From contig BLLK01000069.1 of the NCBI GenBank assembly GCA_021927905.1, forward strand, positions 2,666,001 to 2,730,000: a stretch of 64,000 bases of DNA, given 5' to 3'. Below are positions 9,738-22,897 of this stretch, piece after piece. Numbering within the stretch: position 1 is the stretch's first letter; each line of letters starts with the position of its first letter. This DNA comes from Chaetoceros tenuissimus (lineage: Eukaryota; Bacillariophyta; Thalassiosirophyceae; Chaetocerotales; Chaetocerotaceae). Made by a program: the position numbers and the translations under genes. Under the pieces are notes generated by a model. It saw only the letters and a program-made list of their open reading frames with translations, was not told the origin of the DNA and ran no database searches.

Positions 9738-10147
9738 AATGAAGCTCGCATTAACATTAATATAAACGTTAGTTTTCCTTTATTGTGTTGATGTTGGGTG
9801 TGATCGTCGTCTCTGTCTCTTGTATTTATTGATTAGCTCTTCTTCTGTTTTGGAATGATATGGCGTGAAGGCGTGAACACTGTGTAGACCAATGACGAGA
9901 GGGTAAGTTCATTTTTTGGTCTTGTTGACGTGTTGACATCTTGTTTTGGGGAGCTAAATTTAAAAAAATTGGCAAACATCTTCTTGAACACATCTTACAT
10001 CTTACCATCATACCTTAGATCTTCAGTTACCATACTTCACACATGTTTGAACAAACATCTCGTCTGCATAAGCTGATGAAAAAGAATTATCTAAGTAAGA
10101 AGTGAGATAAGAAGCAAGATAGGCTTCAGTAGGACCAAGAAGGAGTT
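9738..10147. promoter_or_regulatory. Divergent intergenic region (SGNH hydrolase / class 3 lipase)
   Basis: About 410 bp with the 5' ends of two divergent genes. It contains repeated CATCTT-type pyrimidine words near 9975-10070. I see no coding feature and no assignable operator. Confidence 0.45.
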
Positions 10148-13100
10148 ATGAATCGTCAAAATACAAATCCTTTCGAGGATGGACCATTTTCATCTATTGG
10201 ACGGAATCCATTTGACTCTTCTTCAGAAGAAAGCAACAGCAGTGATGGAGATGATGATGATCTTAGTTATGATGACGAAGCCTCGTCCGTGTATGAAGAT
10301 TGTAACACTGAAACTGTTGAACATGAGATAGATGACGAACATTTAAAGAATGAGACACAATTGCCAGATGATTTGCAGTCCATATTCTCAGATGTAACAT
10401 TGCCTACACAACTGGAGGCTGGGTCGCAAATACGAGATGAATATTCAAATACTGCAAACTCGCAATCTTTGACAACCTCATTATCTGGATCGAGGAAAAG
10501 AGTTGCACCATTGTCATTTGAAGTGCAAACAGTACATGCAAAGCCGGCATTGGATTTTAATTCGGTGAATAATTCTGTTCAAGGGAGTGATTTTATAAGT
10601 CCCCTTGAGACTGCATTGATAAATAGGGTAGATCATTTGCAAGGTGAAAATAATGATGACGATAATAGTCAAAAGAGTAATGACGATGATGAAAATGATG
10701 GTGATAATGAGCATGTTCAACAAGATCTTGTAGCAGCTGCATCAAACGACTCTGCGCTTGGAAGTGTTACTGCCTACTTGTCCAGCTTCATGGGTTATTT
10801 TGGATCATCGACGAGGTCTAATCTTGACAAAGACACGGATGCTCATGAGGAAAGTAAAGACGGTGTTTCTGATAGCAAAAAGAAACAATTCAAACGAATA
10901 ACAAGTGAAGCATGTCTTGATAAATCGACACACAGTGGAATAGATATAGGTCCACTTGCAGAAGCAAAGGGTGTTTTACAAAGAATGGATCACATAGAAA
11001 AAACACTTCAAAAGAAGAAAAAGAAGAAGCAAAATACAAGGAATGGGTCACGTCTGAAGAGGAAGAGAAGTACTTCCATTGATGACACAAAAAATGTTCT
11101 CAAAAAGATTGAATGCCATGCCAAGGGAAGTGAATACACCATGGATAATCGACATTCTTCATCTCCATGGAACAGGCTCATTATTTTAGAAGAGTTAGGT
11201 ACAGCATCTTCTTGGATTATTTTGTTAGCTCCATATCTAGCATTTTTCATTGCGATTTCAATGGATTCACATGCAACTCTGTGGGAACAAAACACTAATA
11301 CAGAATACACACATGCACTTTGTAGCCCACAAGGAGGGGAGCAATCTTTTCCTGTTGTGCCATTGGAAGGACCATGCGCATATGAATATCGCTTCAAAGA
11401 TACAGAATCATATAAATCGTTGTTCGGGCAGCATATAAATCCATTGCAAGAAGCATTTCTTCACGGGGTAGGATTTACATCGGGTGTTATACAAGTCCCT
11501 GCATTGTCTACTTTTCTATATGGGGATTTGGATTATTCTTCATTAAGCGAAAATAGCGTGTCTATGATATCAAATGGAGAGGTATATTATTCCACAATTG
11601 TCATGCAACAAAAGCTGCATGATGATGCGGTAAGAGATTCAGATTGGTTTCCAGTGTACTTATCTGAGCCTGCACCACTGATGATTGAATGTGAGGAAAA
11701 CAAAATGAATGATAATTCCACATTCAGTGAAAGATTGCATTGTAAGAGTCCTCGTTCTGTAAATCTTTATTTTGCCATGCCAGATACTTCAATTCTTACT
11801 GGTGGTAACATTCGAGTGGATACAGTCATCAAGCACATCAAAAATGTCACCGATATATCTCTTTCGGGTAATGAGGATCTGGACAATAGCACCATGCTTG
11901 AGATTGCACGTTCTGCCTCTTATCAATTCAGTACTCCAAGTGAATTTAGTACTAAGGTCCTAGTTGCAGTAAGAATTTTTGCAATGCTCATTACGGTGTT
12001 GTTTATGTGTTTTTGGTTTTGGTGCATGGGCATGAATGGTTTCATTTTCCTTGGAAGCTGTTCTTTCTTTAGTTCTTGGAGTAAGAAAGTAAAATCCAAT
12101 GAAGAGTTGAAAAAACGCACTCTTTGGTTCGAGTGTCCTTGGATATTGTTTCCTGAACGTCGATACCTTTTGCTCATGATGATATCGCTGATATTACTGC
12201 AAAATCCAGCACTCGTTCTTATGTCATTGAACCCTGCACTCTTTAGTTCCATCAAGATGCGCGTATTAGCAGATTGCATGGTAGGCATTGGCCTTCATTC
12301 AATATTCGCGTTGTGGCTTTGTGTTATGGAAGGTTTGCGCTATCATACCGCCAAAGCAGCACGAAAAAGGGCTGAACATCAGAAAGAAATAATTGAACTC
12401 CAACGTGCAAGTACCTACCTAGCTTCGTCAGGTCTTTCCGACTACAATCCTGATTCACCATCTAATCATCTAGCATCTTACTTCGATGAATTTGGAGATA
12501 TGTATGGCAGCGGGAGTTCTGCTTGGATAAACTTGCGCCTAGATCATGATTTATGTGGAGTGAATTGGTTTGATTTTATTGTAACTAAACTTCTGCTTTT
12601 ATCACTGGGTGTTGTAACGACTATTGGATCGTCGATTTACAGATTTTCTTTCTCCAGTATTGATGAAAATGATCCAACATTAGAGCTCCTGAAAAGTTTT
12701 AACATTGATCCAATATTTCTTAGAGAGCATCATCATCTCTATCTAATCACAACAGCTCTACAGCTCACTATCTTTGCATTTTGGGCGGTGCTTATTGTGA
12801 GAGCAGCTCTGAAGACTGGAAGCATACTAAGAAAGCAGGTAAGTATGATCAAAAATGAGATTTATATTGATAATGTATTATCACTCAAATTTTCCACTGC
12901 CATATCTAGCCTTTTCTGAGCACTCGACCTGCTCAGTTAGCTTTCCGAGTCCTAATGAGTATTTTGATATTGGGTGTGGCCTCATTTATTCTTCCTCTTA
13001 CATATGAGATTATGACCGTCATTCGCGACCATACTAGCTATGGATCAAGCATACATGAGGGCTATGATCAAAGCAAAATTCTTTCTCTGCGTGATGCAGT

Positions 13101-15135
13101 GGTGCATGTTGTATCCATGTTTCCATACACAGGGTCGGCTGCAAGTCTAGGTGCAGGAGAGATCATCTATATCACTGTCGCAACACTAACAGTTGCTTTT
13201 GTATTTTTACCTTCAACTTCATACATTCTAGATGAAGATTATCACCCTATCGTTATGAATGAATTAGGCTTACCTGAAGAGAATCAAAGAAGAGATAAGC
13301 GTGATGTTTTGACCATGTCCAAATATACACACACATGGCGGGTGTTTCCAATGCCAGTTGAACGTCACAAACAAACAAAATCTCAAAAAGTCAAAACTGT
13401 GAAGTGCTACCAGCTTGATGAAAATCTGAAACATATGAATAATGACATTGGAAGAGGGACAATTTACAAAGAAAATTACACTCCTTTATTCTCGGTTGAG
13501 ACTGCACTTTGGCTTTGTGAATGTGCTTGGCAAACTTACTACTCTTCTAGTGAGTATAAAACCGATGATTTTGCACCGGGGTAAGTGAAAGTTGTTCAAG
13601 ATTCGAAAATTAATGATTTTGGGGACATATCAAATGAATGCTCATGTTTTAAATAGTATAATGAATCTTGACAGTGTAGGCTTAGAGTTAGAAGCGGACA
13701 TTTTCAACGAACAATCTGATATCCGAGCATTTGTTGGGTCAAATTTAAGTGGGCAGGTAGATGGGGAAAGTGACTCAGTGATTGTTATTTCGTTTAGGTA
13801 TGTCAAAAGGATTAGATTATCAGCAGGTTTATTATTCCCTTTACTCAGCCAATCTTGATAGAGGTACTTGTAGCAGCAAAAATTTGAAGACTGATTTTAA
13901 TTGGGGGCAAGAAACTCTACCTTACACCTTCATTTCAGGGGCAGACAAGCAACCGGAATTCAAGTTGAATATTAGCAAAGTATTGGATACCGAAGCTGGT
14001 AAGAGAGGAAAGTGTTCGGTGATTCGAAATGAAGAAGCTACCTCGCATACTTTGATTGAAGAAGCTGATAATATCCTGAGGAATACAATTTTGATGCAAG
14101 CTTTCCCTTGCGTTCATAGTGGCTTTATTGAGGTCTATAATCTTGTGCGTGATGAAATCATGGACACTGTAATCAAAGTATTCAAACGCCAAATTGAAAA
14201 AGCTCTTCAAAGGTGCCTCGAAAATGAAAGTAATGAAGGTGAAAACCCTTTCATCTTACCTAAAATTTACGTGACTGGAGTAAGTAGAAGTGTATCATAC
14301 TCTCATATCTCAATTTCTATTCTAAAAACAAAAATCTTCCTTTCAGCATTCCCTGGGAGGGGCTCTTGCGCAGTTGCTTTCATTAGATATAAGCTGCAAC
14401 ATAGAGTTGAATATCTCTAGCCATGTTGACAAGCTAGAGAAACCTAGCATGCATGCACGAGGGAAATCCGATGGAACGGGTTTACTATTGAAAAACAATC
14501 CCATCCTTAGCGATGTTCCTCCTTTTCATGGAGAAAAGATGCCGCTGCTGCACAAACGCCGTCACTCTTTCGCGTCTCAGCCATCTACTATAACAGCAAA
14601 AGAAAATCAAACCTCTATCGAATTTGTACATGGTATGCTTAGTGGTGGGATGAAGTTCGCTGGAATTCAAGATTTTTCGAAAAAGCTACGCCCTCCCATT
14701 GCGTGTTATACATTTGGGCAGCCGAGAGTTGGGAATAGAAGTTTCTCACGTTTTTTCAAGTCGCAGGTGTGCCATAGCTTTCGTGTTGTTAGTGAGGGCG
14801 ACGCCATTACAAGTCTTCCTCTACCCACTTCATGTCCTCCTGCCTTGTATAAACACTCTGGACTTGAAGTAATTCTTGACGAAGGTTCAAATGGTAATAT
14901 CAATGTCGGTCCTACAGTAGTAGAAACATTATTTCGTTTTAGTAAGGTGCGGACAAATATGTTTGCTCATCTGATGGAGAAATATAGAGATGGACTTGAA
15001 AGTGCTTTGACTCATGATGAATTGCAAGAGGTCTACAAAACACATGGAGTCAACTCAAGGAGTCTTCGGCATTCTTATAACACTTCAGATATGTTACCGG
15101 ATTGGGTTACACACATTTCTCGACGTAATTTCTAA
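10148..15135 (+). CDS. Polytopic class 3 lipase (diacylglycerol-lipase-like), five exons
   Basis: Model: exons 10148-12838, 12937-13580, 13657-13797, 13862-14279 and 14347-15135. Introns are 98, 76, 64 and 67 nt, all GT-AG; product 1560 aa. The first ~370 residues are acidic, serine-rich and probably cytosolic. Several membrane spans follow. The C-terminal third is a Lipase_3 domain: VIVISFRGT (oxyanion region), PCVHSGFIEVY, the nucleophile elbow VTGHSLGGALAQ (Ser ~1300), VSEGDAITSLP (Asp ~1450) and MFAHLMEKY (candidate catalytic His ~1506). The last intron splits the elbow between TG and HSLGG, and splicing restores it exactly, which supports the model. Membrane spans plus Lipase_3 resemble DAG lipases, but this protein is longer and the substrate is inferred. 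Confidence 0.85.
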
Positions 15136-15216
15136 AAAAGAAAGTTTTTGTCTATTCAAATATGATATGTTTATATTTATGATCTCTAGCAACTAGTCTA
15201 ACCCCTTCCTGTGACA

Positions 15217-17145
15217 TTATACATCGAAAAAATCATTTTCGTCGTCAAATACGAGAGAATCGTGTGGAAGCATCTGTCCACTAGTTCTAAATGGCCTTTG
15301 CGTGGATGTGAGTCCTAAGTTTGTTGCCTTTGCAGTGTAAAGACAAGCATAGTTTGTTACAAAATATGCAAGACGTGAGTCTTGATGTCCTGCTTGGAAC
15401 ATCATCCCCCAAATAGGATGGAAAGCTTGGTGGTATTGCTTTGTCATTTCAGTGAGAGCAGACTTGATCTTAGAGTCGTCTTCCTTTAGATTTTCCAATT
15501 TTTCTGCAGTCTCAGGATCTTCTGCGTTTCCTGATGCAGCAACACCATCAGCGACCAAACTTAATTCATCCCGAAGTTTTCGCAGCTTTTGAATCTTTCT
15601 TTGCAAAGGTTTTTGCTCATGAAAAGTTTTCATTTCTTCAGGTAGTTCTGGCATGATGAACATACTGCGCCATCCGAGAGTTCTTTTCGACCTCAAAACA
15701 TCCGAATACAAATGATCTCCTACGTATAGAATCTCCTCTCCTGCTTTAATTTCAAGCATTGCTGTCAAATGTTTCCAGTTACCACCCTGAAATATTTTCC
15801 CTTGTTCCAAGAACTTCTTTGCTCCATCCTCGCCAAGCGCCTCAATTTCATAGAGACCGTCAGTATTTTTCAAGGAACCAGTTTTTGGATCACAACGAAA
15901 CAAGTTGAGATAAGGATCTACGAGATAAGCAGGTTTACAACTTCCAACAACAACAACATCGAATAAATCAGTCCACTCATTTTTCAACTTTAGCTCTGGA
16001 TCAACATCTGCTTGATGGTATAGATAATTCATTGCCACGGAAGTGTATTCCCAATGAGAGTTGGTCAACAAAAATACCTTGACTCCATCTTCTCTGAATT
16101 TTTGAAGCATAGGAATCATATTGTCGTCAAGAACAATGTATTTCTCTGGATTTCTTGCAACCTCATCCTTGATAACTCCATCACGATGACACAAATCTAC
16201 ACACTCTCTCACGTCCTTGTAAATTTCTTCATATGTTTTAAAATCCAAAAACTCATTTTCATCGTTATCCTTCATTTCGATTAATGTAGCAAATAGACTG
16301 GCATCTACAAACTGAAATAGTGTATCCATATTCACATATTGCTTCTCGCCGAAAGATGGAACTTGATTGAAGAATCTAGAGTAGACATCTTTTCTTGTTC
16401 GTGAAGACATTGGTGTAAATCCATGATATGCAACTCTTGCGTACTTGTGACGATCAATTTTGATAAAGTTTCCTCTCTGTGTATCGATGATGAGTCCTCG
16501 TACCCAGAACTGTTGTAATTTAAACATATAGTAATGAAACCAAAGTCAATTTGAATTTAGAAAAAGTAAAAGTAAAATGAATGAAGTGACAAATTGTTGT
16601 ACTCACAGTATGATCATATTCTACATCAAGTAGTTTCTCAGGATAGCCCAACTTCTTGACAAGTTTTTCCTTTGCTCCATCAAATGCAAGTTTATCAAAA
16701 GCAGGCTGCTTATACTGAGCAATGGTGTAGTCCATATCTGATGAGGAAACACATGGTATGTGAGTGAATATATATATCAAGGTACACCAAACTGTGGTAA
16801 GAGACAAGGCATTTACTTACCAAATCCTACTGCACGAATATTTCCAAGCTTCAACTCTCTATTACAAAAGACATCATCTGCCGATACAGATCTCTTTGGT
16901 GGGAGAACATCCAAAGATTTAAGTGCATTTTCACCTGATAGACCAACTTCCTCCAAGAGAGATGTGAATTTATTCTCACCAGTAGCAGCTGCCGAAGTCT
17001 CATCGGCCACACTTGCCTTGAGTCTAAATTGATCAACCTTGAAATTTGACTTGATTGCTCGTGAAGGAACCTGAAATGCATCAATGGATGAAGTGGATAG
17101 ACATGCCATTGCAATGGCTAGCTTTACACGTGGATCTAAACGCAT
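15217..17145 (-). CDS. HAD-family purine 5'-nucleotidase (NT5C2-like) with organelle leader
   Basis: Model: exons 16821-17145, 16607-16737 and 15217-16509 (introns 83 and 97 nt), 582 aa. The first splice rebuilds HAD motif [12 protein letters not shown], with nucleophile Asp ~109 and general acid Asp ~111. Later blocks fit the family: [13 protein letters not shown] (motif II), [14 protein letters not shown], and [16 protein letters not shown] (motif IV acidic residues). The family hydrolyses purine nucleoside monophosphates (IMP/GMP) and is normally cytosolic. Here the N terminus is a signal-peptide-like stretch ending IDAF|QVP followed by a basic, serine-containing segment, so secretory or plastid targeting is inferred. 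Convergent with the lipase gene, 81 nt between stops. Confidence 0.88.
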
Positions 17146-17628
17146 TTTGTATTTTTATGATTTCTCAATTTTCTGTGCTTTTATGTATGATGTACTAGTT
17201 TACTGTATTCAGTTACAGAAGGAACCTAATTCTATTGCAATGTTCCTAAAAATGACAACACAAAGATTCGGCCTTCATTCTTCCTCAGCTTTCAGTTCAA
17301 GGGCGACGCACGAAGAAGAACACAGATGTTATTGGATCTCTTGGCGCGCTGTTCTTCAAGGATCAAAGCCTATTAGGTATGTTCATGTACAGGTTTTCAT
17401 TTTCAAGTAAACGTCACCCTAAATTCGATATTTTCCGGGAAAAAAGGGAGCATTTTTTCTCATTTTTGGCGAAACAAACGATCAGATTGAAATTTTCAAA
17501 CTTTCACATCCACCAAAACATCTCTACGTACAATATCGATCTGCATTGCATTTCCATACACCATATAAAGGAGTGTAACTTCATAGTGATATACATTTCG
17601 GTGCAGTAGATAAGCAAGCACCATCAAC
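17146..17628. promoter_or_regulatory. Divergent intergenic region (5'-nucleotidase / bactofilin-like)
   Basis: Contains the 5' flanks of two genes. TATAAA at 17564-17569 lies about 60 bp before the bactofilin-like start codon and is a candidate core promoter element. Nothing else is assignable. Confidence 0.4.
17564..17569 (+). promoter_or_regulatory. Candidate TATA element for the bactofilin-like gene
   Basis: TATAAA, 59 bp upstream of the ATG at 17629. In AT-rich DNA such a hexamer arises easily, so support is positional only. Confidence 0.25.
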
Positions 17629-18811
17629 ATGAGAAATCAAAAGAGATCTGGTATCATTACTTTCATACTGTTCATTGCCTTGCATTACAGTAATGGGTTC
17701 ATATCGCCAATGAATCGTCGCATGCTAATGACACAAGTCTCAAGTTTATCCAATAGCAACAATGAAAGCACAGGCAACATACCGCTTGTAGAGCAATACA
17801 GTGTTGTTATTGGCAAGGGTTCAGCTATCAATCTAGAAGGGGCAGGTACTCTCAATTTTTCAGACACTTTATTGGTCGAAGGAACATTATGTGGTCGTCT
17901 CCGATGTTTGCGACAAGATGATTTAGATGATGATCAAGATTCAATGACTGTTGTAACCATTGGACCAGAAGGGGAGCTTCAGGCAGATGTAAAGTGTGTT
18001 CGACATGTGGATGTCTATGGTACTTTGAGGGGTGATGTTTTGTGTGAATCTGTAATTATTCGACGGGGTGCGTCCTTCATTGGAAATATCATTGCTTCTG
18101 ATATGTAAGTGAAAATGGGTTATCTTTGTATTGCCTTTCTCTAGAGTAGGACTTATTCATTTTCACTTCGATGACGATAGAATCATTGAGCCAGGATCTT
18201 CCATATCGGGATCTTTTCATAGTGGAACGTTTTTAGATTATGTTGATGAAGACAATATTTTTACAGAGAGACATAATGTGCTGAAATCAAATGAAAATGA
18301 TGAATATTATACTTCATCAATTGTCAAAAGTGATGTTAGTAATGGGAGCGAATCGCCGCAGAGTTATAATAACATTTACAGCAATGGTAATCAGAGAATG
18401 GTCAGATCGGCTAATGAATATCATAACATGATTCAACAAGATCGTGTTGAAAAACAATATCAAGCTTGGGGAGTCTCAGCTCAAGGGAATAGAGTGAATC
18501 GATTACAAAAACAAGTAGAGCTACGAGATGAACATTTGATTGATGATTTTGGAAATGCTATTGTGAGCATAGACAAACAGGGGAAAATGGTTGACAGCTT
18601 TGGGAATCCTTTGATTCGGGAAGCAAACGAGGATGAGGTTGATTCCTTTAGAGAAATTCGAAAAATGAGTCAGGATACGTGGAATCTTATCAATACTCAC
18701 AAGAGGAATAAGGAGAAGGCAGCGTCACGAAATAATTCTACGATAAAGGCCACAGCACCAAAGCCAGATGATGAAGACATGGATAACCTTCCATCATTCT
18801 TGCAACAATAA
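17629..18811 (+). CDS. Bactofilin-like protein with signal/transit leader
   Basis: Model: exons 17629-18104 and 18181-18811 (76-nt intron), 368 aa. An N-terminal hydrophobic leader ends SNGF|ISP, a diatom-type cleavage motif. Residues ~55-185 form a right-handed beta-helix of the bactofilin (polymer-forming cytoskeletal) family, with ~18-residue rungs such as GTLRGDVLCES, VIIRRGASFIG and IIIEPGSSISG. A nearer acceptor at 18144 would give a 40-nt intron, also in frame. It would insert 12 residues that break the 18-residue periodicity, so I prefer 18180. The remaining ~180 residues are charged and low in predicted structure. Bactofilins are best known as bacterial scaffolds that polymerise without nucleotide. 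A plastid or secretory-compartment scaffold is inferred. Confidence 0.72.
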
Positions 18812-18897
18812 CAGAAATTAAACGGTACACTTCTATAAATGAACCAATGTCATTTCAAAACGTCTCAATTAGAAAAGTTAAAGTATTCTGTTCTTCC

Positions 18898-21800
18898 TTA
18901 TAACAAAGCATTGCGTGTATCTTCTAACTTCTTAATGACTTCCCCAACGTTTCGGTCAATTTGCTGTGCAATCTTTTGTTGCTCCTCGAAACTGAGTTTT
19001 CCATAGGCTTCGCAGAGATCTCCATCAATAACATTCTTTATTGGTGCATAATATGAACGGTACGCTTGTGGTTCTCTTCCTGTGTAACGCGGAGCGTCCT
19101 TTCGGAGGCATGCTTCCAATTCTGTGTAGAACTCAACATTTTCACGAGAAGTAAATGGAACCAAGGCTCCAATTCTTCCAGTTGCTGTGACGTAAATCAA
19201 AGACTCAGATCCACCTGCTACCAATGACGAACGTGTCATACCTGTGACAACTTCTCCAACATAGTAGTTGCAAAGAGTTTCTAATCTTGGTGTAACATTG
19301 TCACGTGATGAGTCCCAGAGTGCTCTTGTACCTGACATATCAACTGCGCGAGCATCGGCTCCTCTAGGAAGACGAAGAACAGATATGTTACCAAATTTAT
19401 CTCCAACTGCGATAGTATTCATATCAAGAAGTTCTTGACATGTGATTGGTCGAGGCAAACGATCATTTGCAACGAGAATTAGTTTGTTTGTTGCTGAGTC
19501 GTATCGTACAAATTGCATGGAATGCATTAAATCTCCGACGTAAGCTCTATCTCCTGCTCCGTGCAAGGTTTTGACCATTGTAGGAAGACCGCGGAGTTCA
19601 CATTTCCTCAACAATTGACGCTTTCCAATTTCGTATAGGCGCAATGTCTGACCAATTCCTGCAAGTAGTCTTCCTTGAAAGTGGGCCAATGCTAAAACAG
19701 GACCATCTTCCACAGGTGTACGGTGCAATAAATGGAGCTTCCCTCCTGCAAGGACTCTGTAAATAACAATAAAACTACCCTTGTATTTCATAGGATGCAA
19801 AGTCATTCCAGAAACTGTTCCAACTGCTAATAATGCCTCTCCCCCTCTTGAATGAAATCTCACAGAGGCGCAACAAAATGCAGCTTCATTCTCCGGAAGT
19901 TCTACACAATCCAGTGTTGAACACCCATTACTTGGATCACAAATACGGATGCATGATCCCCAATGACCTGGTAAGTCTGGGACCGGGCCACGAATTGGAG
20001 TCACACGAGCCTTTTTGTCGTCCTCATCTTCTTCATCGGAATCTTTTTCTTCGTCGGAATCAATATCCATACCATCTCCATCTTCTTTGTTTTTGCCACT
20101 TCCTGTTGGATCAAATCCCATAGCATTCTTCTTTTCTAGACCATAATCATTATAATCACTTTCAACAACTGCAAGTACCAATTTCTTTGCGTCTGTCTGA
20201 GTTCCTGCAGCATGTAAGCACATTTGTCGAGGTGTGTATCTCAAATCTACCTTGTTCGAGTTAAAAGCTTCGTCTTCAGTTCCAAGTGCAGATCCCTGTG
20301 ATTCAACAGAGAGAATTCTAAGTGTCGTCCCTGATGTTGCAACTATACCTTCTTTAATTGCATCACTCGAAAAAGAGCAACCGTGGTCAAGCGGCGCATA
20401 ACTGAGAGGTGCCATGATATTCTTCCCAGATTTTGGATCTGGTCTACTTATCCAAGGTCTTGATGACAACAAGAGGGTAGCAGCAGTAGAATCAATAGTG
20501 ATACGAGAGACGGAAACCGGTCTTGCTCCTAAGAATCTACCCGTTGGAGAAGTTGATATACTTCCAGTGATTGCATCAACTCCTGTTCTTACAGACGATC
20601 CATCATCAAGACCGATAGTGAGAACAAGATCGTCTGCATTATCACCTGATGATTTCATATATTGAAGTGCAACACTGTGGGGTCTTGCACGTAAAGCTGT
20701 AGAACTTCTTTGTGTTAGCAACTTGTTAGGTTCTAAACTGAGAATTTTAACACTTTGATCACGGAATCCGACCGCTGCAAACATGCTTCTTGATCTTCCA
20801 GCTTGTAAAGTACCAATATCTAAACAAGAAACATCTGCTCCCATATCAATTGGTGGCTTGTCGACCAATACCCCAGTGGTTGGGTCTAATTCGAAGTAGA
20901 TCAAATCTCCTCCTGCCAAAGCTACAATTACTTGGCTTTCGTTTGCAGATGCACATTCAATTCTTTTTAAACCAGGGCAATCCCATTGTTGAGCTTTTCC
21001 ATCCGATATTAATCGTACTCCCGATGGATGAACCTGAACAATTTTCCCGTTTGCCAAAGCTGCACATGCCAAAGTTTTTGCATTTGTAACAAATGAACTT
21101 TCTTTTCCTACTTCCTCTACGGTCTCCCCAATCTTCAATACAAGAGTTGCATCAGCGAATGAAACTACAATGAATTTATCGACTTCTCTCTTCTTCTCCA
21201 ACGCATCAGGGGAAATATCTTTAATCGTGTAAACAGCTCCTGGAGTTCCGGGCAAATCACTCACTGCTAGTTCAGTTACAGCTGCCCCGTGACGTAGAGT
21301 TCTCAATGAACTTCTAGGACCCCGACCATTTAATGTATAAATCTGTGGGCTCACTTCATTCCCAGCCAGTTCTCCAATGAGTACACCAGTTGTTGGTGCA
21401 AGACTTTCCATTGTATAAATACTCCTGAGATTTTTCAATGTTGTAGGTGTAAATGTAGCTGCCATCTTGGAAGCATTTACAGTGTTAAAAAAATCTTTTT
21501 CTGTGGCTCCGCTTGCTTTGAAAGCTTGTATAGTATCTTCTGAGGAACAACTTGGTGCATCTCCTTCCACGTCAATCCTTTCAAATTGATAAAGTGCATG
21601 ATCTCCAAATTCAGCAGGAATAAATAGCATACCCAACTTGCTCACGTTCAATCCATTTGCCACAGGTAGTGTATCCAAGAGACTAGCAGTAATTCCAGCA
21701 ACCTTGGTCTTATCATCTGGGTCTAAACGAATAGAAACCTTGTATACATCTCCCAACTCTGACTGAGCTAGTGCAAAAAACTTTGATTTCTTTTGTTTGT

Positions 21801-22897
21801 GAACTGTCAAGTGCGTTATCAAAATTCCCTTGTTTGGTGGATGCAATTTTCTTCTTGGAATTGCACAAATAATTTTATCTCCAGTCATTCCCTCGTGAAG
21901 ATACTCAATGTAATCCTCTCCACCAATAAGCACACCACTAGGTCCATCAGCGCCTCCATGAAGTGGTGCTAGGCAACATGCAGATGGATGTGTCGAAGCA
22001 GCCCATCTTCTACTGACATGATTTAATCCCAAATCTAATTCATAATATGCAATTTCTTTTTGAACCCCGTCCTCTATTGATGACATACCATCAAGCAAAT
22101 CCTCTTCATCAGGATATTGATACTCCAGACTTGCAAAAATAGGATTATCATATCCATTGTCAACTCCAACTGTGTCTAATACGATTGTTCTAGATCTATG
22201 TGCTTCCAATGGCGAAGCAATGGTGGATTGCCCCGATGAATCACGGTTCAGAACATACACAAGTTTTCTCTTTTCAATCGCGGATATCATGAACGCTCTA
22301 CCCTTTGGATCTTTTGCAAGATACTGTCCTGGGGTTCCTCTTCTACAACCTTTATTTTTTCAAAGACAAAATATAAATGAATGAACAAAGATTAATACAA
22401 AAAAGAAAAAATGGAACAATTGAGAGTCAGTACTTGGGACCATTGGATAAAAAAGAAAGCATAAAAGAAACAAAGCACAGCTCACCTGTTTTCCCAAAAG
22501 CAGGACAATGAAGAATTTTTACTTGTCCCCCTTCAAAGTCCATCACACTAGTATTTCCACTGTCACTTCCTACAATTATCAAGTCTCTCTTTTCTCCAGT
22601 TAATCTCACAGTCTCAATACTGCGAATGATACTTTTGGTTTCGACTCGCATAACCATTTTCAACCAGACACGTGTCTCCTCCTCCTCGTCTTCATCTTCA
22701 TCATTATCACCATCATCGCTTGATTCAATTTTATATACTTCTAAAGCGCCACCTGGTCTTGCAACTAGGATTTCTTGAGATCCTTCTGCGGTGAACTCTC
22801 CCATGAGGGAGGATTGAATTGCAGATGCGTTTTTCAATGTTAGATCTAGCAATTTTAGATCTGGTGAGATCTGCTTCACTACCTTTTCTTCAGACAT
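18898..22897 (-). CDS. SF3B3: Splicing factor 3B subunit 3 (SF3B3/SAP130/Rse1)
   Basis: Core component of the U2 snRNP SF3b complex, acting in branch-site recognition in the nucleus. Exons 22486-22897 and 18898-22349 flank a 136-nt intron (donor GTGAGC) and give 1287 aa, near the usual ~1220. The acceptor was chosen as AAATAAAG|GTTGTAG because it restores FGKTGCRRGTPGQYLA as in the family; the next AG would shift the frame. Signatures include MISAIEKRKLVYVLNRD, FYELDLGLNHV, GRGPRSSLRTLRHG, VSFADATLVLKIGETVEEV, DKFGNISVLRLPRGAD, NVIDGDLCEAYG and KKLEDTRNALL at the end. It consists of WD40-like beta-propellers and is related to DDB1, but these blocks are SF3B3-specific. An acidic insert lies around residues ~880-910. 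Confidence 0.95.

Noticed and set aside
18105-18144. 40-nt intron in the bactofilin-like gene as the main form
   Set aside because: Much shorter than the other introns here, and it breaks the 18-residue beta-helix period. The 76-nt alternative fits both.
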